Shown: piece by piece, positions 51,001-60,000 of the stretch
How positions within the stretch are numbered: position 1 is the stretch's first letter
How the letters are laid out: every line of letters starts with the position of its first letter
Source: Paramacrobiotus metropolitanus
Taxonomy: Eukaryota > Tardigrada > Eutardigrada > Parachela > Macrobiotidae
NCBI RefSeq assembly: GCF_019649055.1
Contig: NW_026570248.1
Coordinates: forward strand, 496,001 to 560,000
Direction of reading: 5' to 3'
Length of the DNA: 64,000 bases
The notes under the pieces: generated by a model
Seen by the model: only the letters and a program-made list of their open reading frames with translations
Database searches by the model: none
Told to the model about the DNA's origin: nothing
Translations under genes and position numbers: made by a program

Positions 51001-54000
51001 ATGCGCTCGTCGACGGGACGCGGCGGTGTAACTGTCGGTTCAGCTGGTGTCGTTGTGACATCGTGCACGCTGATCGGCGCCACCAGTTCCGGTGCAAACC
51101 TTTCACTACCGATCAGTTCCAGTTCTTCACGGACGGCACTGATGCCCGGCTGTGTGGGTGTGACATCTGCGGGGATGAGGACAGGAGTGAATTTCTGCTG
51201 ATCAACCGACTCAATGTCGAAGGTATCGCGCACAGCCTGTCGTAGGTGCTCTTCTTCCACGACAACCGTCGTCGGTGTTACAGGCACGACCGGCACGATC
51301 TTCTCCTCTTCGACCGTCTCGTCTTTCGGAGTTACACGGTGCTCAATGCGCTCGTCGACGGGACGCGGCGGTGTAACTGTCGGTTCAGCTGGTGTCGTTG
51401 TGACATCGTGCACGCTGATCGGCGCCACCAGTTCCGGTGCAAACCTTTCACTACCGATCAGTTCCAGTTCTTCACGGACGGCACTGATGCCCGGCTGTGT
51501 GGGTGTGACATCTGCGGGGATGAGGACAGGAGTGAATTTCTGCTGATCAACCGACTCAATGTCGAAGGTATCGCGCACAGCCTGTCGTAGGTGCTCTTCT
51601 TCCACGACAACCGTCGTCGGTGTTACAGGCACGACCGGCACGATCTTCTCCTCTTCGACCGTCTCGTCTTTCGGAGTTACACGGTGCTCAATGCGCTCGT
51701 CGACGGGACGCGGCGGTGTAACTGTCGGTTCAGCTGGTGTCGTTGTGACATCGTGCACGCTGATCGGCGCCACCAGTTCCGGTGCAAACCTTTCACTACC
51801 GATCAGTTCCAGTTCTTCACGGACGGCACTGATGCCCGGCTGTGTGGGTGTGACATCTGCGGGATGAGGACAGGAGTGAATTTCTGCTGATCAACCGACT
51901 CAATGTCGAAGGTATCGCGCACAGCCTGTCGTAGGTGCTCTTCTTCCACGACAACCGTCGTCGGTGTTACAGGCACGACCGGCACGATCTTCTCCTCTTC
52001 GACCGTCTCGTCTTTCGGAGTTACACGGTGCTCAATGCGCTCGTCGACGGGACGCGGCGGTGTAACTGTCGGTTCAGCTGGTGTCGTTGTGACATCGTGC
52101 ACGCTGATCGGCGCCACCAGTTCCGGTGCAAACCTTTCACTACCGATCAGTTCCAGTTCTTCACGGACGGCACTGATGCCCGGCTGTGTGGGTGTGACAT
52201 CTGCGGGGATGAGGACAGGAGTGAATTTCTGCTGATCAACCGACTCAATGTCGAAGGTATCGCGCACAGCCTGTCGTAGGTGCTCTTCTTCCACGACAAC
52301 CGTCGTCGGTGTTACAGGCACGACCGGCACGATCTTCTCCTCTTCGACCGTCTCGTCTTTCGGAGTTACACGGTGCTCAATGCGCTCGTCGACGGGACGC
52401 GGCGGTGTAACTGTCGGTTCAGCTGGTGTCGTTGTGACATCGTGCACGCTGATCGGCGCCACCAGTTCCGGTGCAAACCTTTCACTACCGATCAGTTCCA
52501 GTTCTTCACGGACGGCACTGATGCCCGGCTGTGTGGGTGTGACATCTGCGGGGATGAGGACAGGAGTGAATTTCTGCTGATCAACCGACTCAATGTCGAA
52601 GGTATCGCGCACAGCCTGTCGTAGGTGCTCTTCTTCCACGACAACCGTCGTCGGTGTTACAGGCACGACCGGCACGATCTTCTCCTCTTCGACCGTCTCG
52701 TCTTTCGGAGTTACACGGTGCTCAATGCGCTCGTCGACGGGACGCGGCGGTGTAACTGTCGGTTCAGCTGGTGTCGTTGTGACATCGTGCACGCTGATCG
52801 GCGCCACCAGTTCCGGTGCAAACCTTTCACTACCGATCAGTTCCAGTTCTTCACGGACGGCACTGATGCCCGGCTGTGTGGGTGTGACATCTGCGGGATG
52901 AGGACAGGAGTGAATTTCTGCTGATCAACCGACTCAATGTCGAAGGTATCGCGCACAGCCTGTCGTAGGTGCTCTTCTTCCACGACAACCGTCGTCGGTG
53001 TTACAGGCACGACCGGCACGATCTTCTCCTCTTCGACCGTCTCGTCTTTCGGAGTTACACGGTGCTCAATGCGCTCGTCGACGGGACGCGGCGGTGTAAC
53101 TGTCGGTTCAGCTGGTGTCGTTGTGACATCGTGCACGCTGATCGGCGCCACCAGTTCCGGTGCAAACCTTTCACTACCGATCAGTTCCAGTTCTTCACGG
53201 ACGGCACTGATGCCCGGCTGTGTGGGTGTGACATCTGCGGGATGAGGACAGGAGTGAATTTCTGCTGGTCAACCGACTCAATGTCGAAGGTATCGCGCAC
53301 AGCCTGTCGTAGGTGCTCTTCTTCCACGACAACCGTCGTCGGTGTCACAGGCACGACTGGCACGACTTTCTCGTCTTCGACCGTCTCGTCTTTCGGATTC
53401 ACACGGTGTTCAATGCGCTCGTCGACGGGACGCGGTGTAACTGTCGGTTCAGCTGGTGTCGTTGTGACATCGTGCACGCTGATCGGCGCCACCAGTTCCG
53501 GTGCAAACCTTTCACTACCGATCAGTTCCAGTTCTTCACGGACGGCACTGATGCCCGGCTGTGTGGGTGTGACATCTGCGGGGATGAGGACAGGAGTCAA
53601 TTTCTGCTGATCAACCGACTCAATGTCGAAGGTATCGCGCACAGCCTGTCGTAGGTGCTCTTCTTCCACGACAACCGTCGTCGGTGTTACAGGCACGACC
53701 GGCACGATCTTCTCCTCTTCGACCGTCTCGTCTTTCGGAGTAACACGGTGTTCAATGCGCTCGTCGACGGGACGCGGTGTAACTGTCGGTTCAGCTGGTG
53801 TCGTTGTGACATCGTGCACGCTGATCGGCGCCACCAGTTCCGGTGCAAACCGTTCACTGCCGATCAGTTCCAGTTCTTCACGGACGGCACTGATGCCCGG
53901 CTGTGTTGGTGTGACTTCTGCTGGGATGAGGACAGGAGTGAATTTCTGCTGGTCAACCGACTCAATGTCGAAGGTATCGCGCACAGCCTGTCGTAGGTGC

Positions 54001-57000
54001 TCTTCTTCCACGACAACCGTCGTCGGTGTCACAGGCACGACTGGCACGACTCTTCGACCGTCTCGTCTTTCGGAGTAACACGGTGTTCAATGCGCTCGTC
54101 GACGGGACGCGGTGTAACTGTCGGTTCAGCTGGTGTCGTTGTGACATCGTGCACGCTGATCGGCGCCACCAGTTCCGGTGCAAACCGTTCACTGCCGATC
54201 AGTTCCAGTTCTTCACGGACGGCACTGATGCCCGGCTGTGTTGGTGTGACTTCTGCTGGGATGAGGACAGGAGTGAATTTCTGCTGGTCAACCGACTCAA
54301 TGTCGAAGGTATCGCGCACAGCCTGTCGTAGGTGCTCTTCTTCCACGACAACCGTCGTCGGTGTCACAGGCACGACTGGCACGACTTTCTCCTCTTCGAC
54401 CGTCTCGTCTTTCGGAGTAACACGGTGTTCAATGCGCTCGTCGACGGGACGCGGTGTAACTGTCGGTTCAGCTGGTGTCGTTGTGACATCGTGCACGCTG
54501 ATCGGCGCCACCAGTTCCGGTGCAAACCGTTCACTGCCGATCAGTTCCAGTTCTTCACGGACGGCACTGATGCCCGGCTGTGTTGGTGTGACTTCTGCTG
54601 GAATGAGGACAGGAGTGAATTTCTGCTGGTCAACTGATTGAACGTCGACGGCTTCGGCCGTAGTCTGTCTATGTACTTCTACAGCACTTTTGCTGCCTTG
54701 GTTTTAATGTCTTCAGCTAAGATTAGCGTGGTTGTTATTCGCCGTTGTTTCGGTGTTTCAATATTAAACTTATGATGCTCAGCAGTATTGCTTCTGCTTT
54801 TGATGTCGTTAAACGGAAAATTTCAGATGCGGCACTTTTTTCCCCGGGTTTCTCTTTTGTATAGATTTCGCTTGTCTTTTGGTGCAACTGTTGGGGCGAT
54901 TTTGTTGTTCCCGCGGGCTGCTCAGCGATTGTATAAGTTGAAGTAATTCTGGGGTATGCTTTTTGAAGCTCGTAGAAGTCGTCCTTTGTAACGCCTTTTG
55001 AAGCTTCTGGCGGCGGTTCAGATGGTATTCTCAGTGCCTGCAGTTTTCTGTTCCGGGAGCTTTCAACGTGAAAACGCTCCAATTTCGCTTTCCTTACACG
55101 CTGATCGATAGATATGGTATGGTGAAAATTCTGGGTCACGGTGTTCTGTGATTCTTCGCCGCTTCCGATTGAATGGTACGGTTCGCGAGCCCTTGTTTCT
55201 TTCGTTGCAGAGCTGAGCTTTTGGTATCTAGTTTCTCTTTTAACGGTCAGTGATTCGCTGATTTCGGTTTTTTCTGATCGGTAAGGTTTTACTTTTTCAG
55301 ATGACTGTCCGTGTGTTAATTGCGATATTTCCGTGTTCGAATTAAACATTTTGGTTTCCGCTGTATCGAAATGGATATCTCTTGGGGATGATCGGTGCCG
55401 CAAGATATCAAGGATAGCGGATACTTGACTTTTGACGTCCGAGTTTATCGTCTCTTCTGTCCTTATTGGTGCTTGTTGGGATGTGCTTCTGGCTGCTCTC
55501 GAACTTCCTTGTCCATGTTCGTCTTCCCGAATTACTGGAATAGAGATTACTGTTGAGAATTGAGGTTCTGTGATTTCTACTTTTTCTCTAGCGCGCGATC
55601 TTGTTTCGGGCATTGAGGATATTTCCACGGTTCGAAATGCTTCGTAGTTGGCTGCATCAATTCTGCGAGCCCTTCTCCACGGATTTTCTTCCGCATAAAA
55701 TCGGGAATTCGAGGACGCAGTGGTGACCGATTTGGTCTCGAACAAGCTGGTGATTGATCTAACAGAGCTTTTTGCTCCTATGCTGGTCAATACAGGTACA
55801 GTTTCTGGCTGCTTTTCCATTTTGTCCGGTGAACTTCTTGGCGTTTCGAAACTGGCGCTCAGGTTGCGCATTGAATGCAAAAGTTTACTGAAATACAAAC
55901 TCGCGTTAGGTTTTCAACTGTAATTATACTAGTACGTACTTTCTTCCTTATTGGGCATTCAAGTATTACGTAACGCAAGAGGGGTAGGGGGTGATTAAAT
56001 TTTTGGCTTTCCGTTACGCCTTGTTAAATGGGGTACGGCCTACGGGGTCAAAAAAGTTTTGTTAAGTGCGGGCCAACACTCCATAAAAAATTGAACACAT
56101 TAATATATTATAATTGAATTTTTATAGAGGAATGGTCGGGATTCACATTACGTATTCAGCTGGGGTTAAAAACTTTGTTATACTGGTGTTGCAAGGGGTG
56201 GGGGACGGTCAAAAATCATGAAAAATTGCGTTGGGTAATACTTGAATTGCGCCATAAAATGCAGTACGAGCATAGGTACGACTACTCTACTTCTTGTACT
56301 TTCTCGTACGTAAGGTACGAAATACGTATTGTACTACTTTAAACTTTACAGAATATTTTTTTCGAGACAATAAAAATTATTACTTAATATTATAAACTTT
56401 TACGATGCTATAACCTGTAGAATTATAAAATTACTGACACCCATTATTTTGTAGTTGTTGTTTTACACACAAACATTTGTACTGATACGGATCATATAAT
56501 ACAGTATTCTGTACTGATACGTAAATTTACAGCTTGTTATTTCGATACACAGAAGCAGCTGCGATCTATGAATGCTAGTCCCTTAATTACTTACTGTACT
56601 ACTGCAGCACCAGTGTAAATTAGTTAGAGAAAGTCTGCGTTGCACGATCGAAAATCTGCGTTGCATACGAAAAAGAAAAAAATGTTATGTTAGTTCCACT
56701 TACTCGTAGCGTTGAATTAACGTAGCTAATTTTCTCTCTTCTTCTGGTTTTGTCTCGGCAAGGATGCTCCCAGAATCCCTCGACATTGCAGTCAGGACGT
56801 CATCAATCTCCCTTTGATTTTGGTTCATCTGTTCCCGTAACTTCTGCAAAACATAACAACCTCTGAAAACTAATGGTGTGTGCCGGCCTTTAATTTATTA
56901 AATTCTGAACATGACAATGCGTATCATGATGGTTGCGATGACAGTAGAGCGCTAAATAACTACCTGGATTAGGAGAAGCATAGTGTGTTTGTCCTGGAAG

Positions 57001-60000
57001 CTTTTGGATGCAAATTGATCTTCGGAAAGCACTTGCTTTTCCAGTTCGTTTAGCGAAGACTGAAAGGACGCCACCCTGGCAAAAACCATTACTTAAAAAT
57101 TTGAGTTAAGCAGGTGGATGACGACTCCTGCTTTTAATAAATACGCAAAAGTGTAAGAAATACTAGTTTCCAAAAAACCGCTACTGTATTATTTATAGAA
57201 ACACAGATAATTACAACGGGTACTGGTACGGTGGTACTCAAGCAATTTCTGTTCCTTAAACGGTAATAACTCGTGTTAACTATAGTAGGCTGTTTAAGCA
57301 TAATGCATTTTACAATATCAAGGGTGCCATTGCGCATATGTGCGCATAATAAGGTGGGATTTGCAGGAATAGTGAAAATTTACATGATTTCAGCATCGTA
57401 CGTACTTAACGGCATATTCGCGCCATGAATTGGCACTAAGCGGTCTTCGATGAACGCTGGACCCTGTAAATGTAGAAGCGTTTATATATAAATTCAGTAC
57501 GCAAATGCTGATTTTGAAGTTGCAAATGAAATAAACTGTTCGCCGATATATTTACTTGAATACTAAACCTGTATCAGGATTTTGGTTTAACATAGTAACA
57601 ATACAAAGTAAGATCTGTCCGTACCTTCCGCGATCCGAGCCTGTGCACTATGTGCATCCGGTTGACCGTATGCTACGTCAACAGTATGTTGCTTCTCCTG
57701 CATCAGAACCACTTTCTTGAACCATTCCAAGGCTTCGCAAATCTTCTCCCATCTCTGATCAACAAAAGATGCTTTCTGCAATAATTCCGTGTGCCACCAT
57801 TGCACGTCGTTGCCATCAACAAACTGCGATAAATAATCATTCAACGCTCTCGATAAATCCGTGTATTTCCCATGCACGCCCTGATGCACCACGTGCACCC
57901 GGTATTCCTGTTCCAAGCGTTCGCGCCATTTGCTCTGCTGCTGCGTTGTGTGTTGCATGGATTGCGTCTTCCACCGCGCTATCCTCGTCTCCCATTCTTT
58001 GACCATTTCCATCTTACGAAATACTAAAAGCTTGCATTTTTCTTCCAGCCAACGTTGATGCAGGTATTTCCATGTGGATGATACCGCGTCAATTAAATTG
58101 TGCGCTTTGAATTCCTCCGACAACTCTTCATTAAGATCCATGTCATATAATAAATCGCTCACTAATCGTAATTCCGTTTTGAGCTCCTAAACAGATTGAT
58201 TAATAGGTCGATCAATTCGGTTGTACAATACCACATAAAACGATGCTTACCTCGTATTTGGCAAGTTTGAATTCGAGATCAGTCCTTCGAAAGGATGGTA
58301 TCCGCATGGACGGTTGCAGCACAGCGTCATAAATAGAATTCTCAATCTTGTCAAACTGAACGCAAATTTCCCGCTCCCTCCCATCAAGTTTACTTCAATA
58401 CGAAAGCAAATTATGAATACCTCAGCAGAAACAGCTTGTCGATACGATATACCTTGCGTAAGTGCAAGCAAGTAAGGTAAGTATACTCCGTACAGTACGG
58501 TGCGCCGACTTACTCGAACAGTGTTCGGTGCCACTGATGCTTTTCCGCAATCAGTTTAACCCATACCGCATCCATTTCCTGGAAGTTTTCTTCAGTCAAC
58601 ATCACACAGCGACCTTCCGTAAACAATTCTTTGAGACGCATGTACGAAATAGCGCGGTTTCGCAGCTCGCGTTGGTATGTCTGGTATTCCTGACAAAATA
58701 TAAAGTCGTAAGTTGCAGCGATACACGTGTGACTTGTCTATTTGCGCTGTTCACAAAGCTTAGCGTTAATGACAAATAAGTATAAAATCTATGCTGTCTT
58801 TGTGTTGTTTTCACGTCGTCCAGAGAAACGGAAAATTAAAACGTGTACTTCTGCATTTCCCTACGCATGGATGACAACAAACATCAAACTACCGCTACGT
58901 AGTTAACGGTGCAAAATGACTCACTGGACTATTGTCTCCATTTGCTGCTATTTTGTTTCACTATTCTGCATTGCTTAAAAACCTTCAAACTTCTCAATTT
59001 TCAGAAGTCAACTAAAAAACGCTTAATAAAGAACTGATGTTCAGGAAGTTAACGACAGGAAATTGGGACCACTTGGCATCTGTCAAAATTTCTTACGTTG
59101 TCCGGTGCTTGCTTGCATCGAGCTCATAATTAGGTGTGACTCATAAGTACGTGTTATTATTCTATAATCTACGTTCAGCCAGTTACTACTTACTAAAAAA
59201 TGGAGGTTGAAAATGTTGAACCGATATTCTGATTTATTTCCCTTTTTGTAAGTTTTTATATGTCACAAAATACTGAGCAACAACGCATTTTTGAAACAAT
59301 TTGCATAAAGTGGGCGTGCATTGACCAATTAAGTGAATCATGGCTCATGAGTTACATGTCCGATTCCAATGTCCGAGGAGTGTGAACGCTTTGCCACACA
59401 TGATCAATCAAACACAGCCCGAGTCACGGACTGCGAATAATTGTGAATTGTAACAGTGCCATTTTGTTAGCACGTTGGTAGACCGTAGACGTACCTCATA
59501 ATAACTGGGCGTCGGATAAATCGGAATTTCTGAACAACGCAGTGAAACGATTGTATCCAAACACCATTCTTTTAGGCGCTCGAATTCAGCTTGTTCGTTG
59601 GCTTCGCTGGCTTGCTCTTCTTGCCGCCGTTTCTCTTTGGCCTGGGGATATCTTCTGATAAATTCCGAAACATAAATCATCACACTTCTTTCGTCGGGCC
59701 GTTCGACTTCAAGGTCTGCCGACAGCAACCAACCGTTTTGTTAAATGCATTTTATTCTGTGTTGTTTCGCGGTGCACTAGGGTACGGGTACGAACAAGCA
59801 GTAGCCAATTAGGCAATTACAGTACCGGAAACGTCAAGTAGACGCGGTATTCCAAGATGGTCCTCGGCCATTCGGAAAGCAGTTTCGAGACGAATAGCGG
59901 ACGGTGCATCTCTAAACTCGCATAAGTTTATTAAATTAGAATCAAGCAGTTTTACCAATGCAAGAAAGGCCATTCCGTTTTGCCAGCTTGTCGTAAGGTT

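Larger units (their letters stand above)
30068..54634 (-). repeat. 71-copy tandem array of a 345-bp coding unit (115 aa)
   Basis: Period 345 bp, i.e. 115 codons, about 71.2 units over 24.6 kb. A unit runs through [100 protein letters not shown] and [13 protein letters not shown]. By my count P, V, T and E make up 64 of 115 residues, acidic residues exceed basic ones by 13, and C, M, N, W and Y are absent. The composition recalls PEVK-type extensible spacers; this functional reading is inference. Both array edges end inside a unit. Almost all interior copies are base-for-base identical; rare single changes are seen, e.g. at 34,491 (AEP to AKP) and 36,419. Confidence 0.97.

Noticed and set aside
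29873-54511. The broken array frames as fifteen separate genes
   Set aside because: Each begins or ends at a one- to few-base length change within an otherwise identical unit, mostly in G runs, and none has its own start context. They belong to one exon.
30068-54634. The array as a CRISPR or satellite DNA
   Set aside because: There are no spacers, and the unit is an exact number of codons, open in a frame continuous with conserved nesprin exons on both sides. A non-coding satellite would not be so placed.
54735-55898. A stand-alone gene ending at the TAA near 54,735
   Set aside because: The upstream end joins in phase through a consensus acceptor to the spectrin-like exons. Beyond the stop, a shifted frame continues with protein-like sequence into the array, so the stop is better explained by a missing base in the T4 run.
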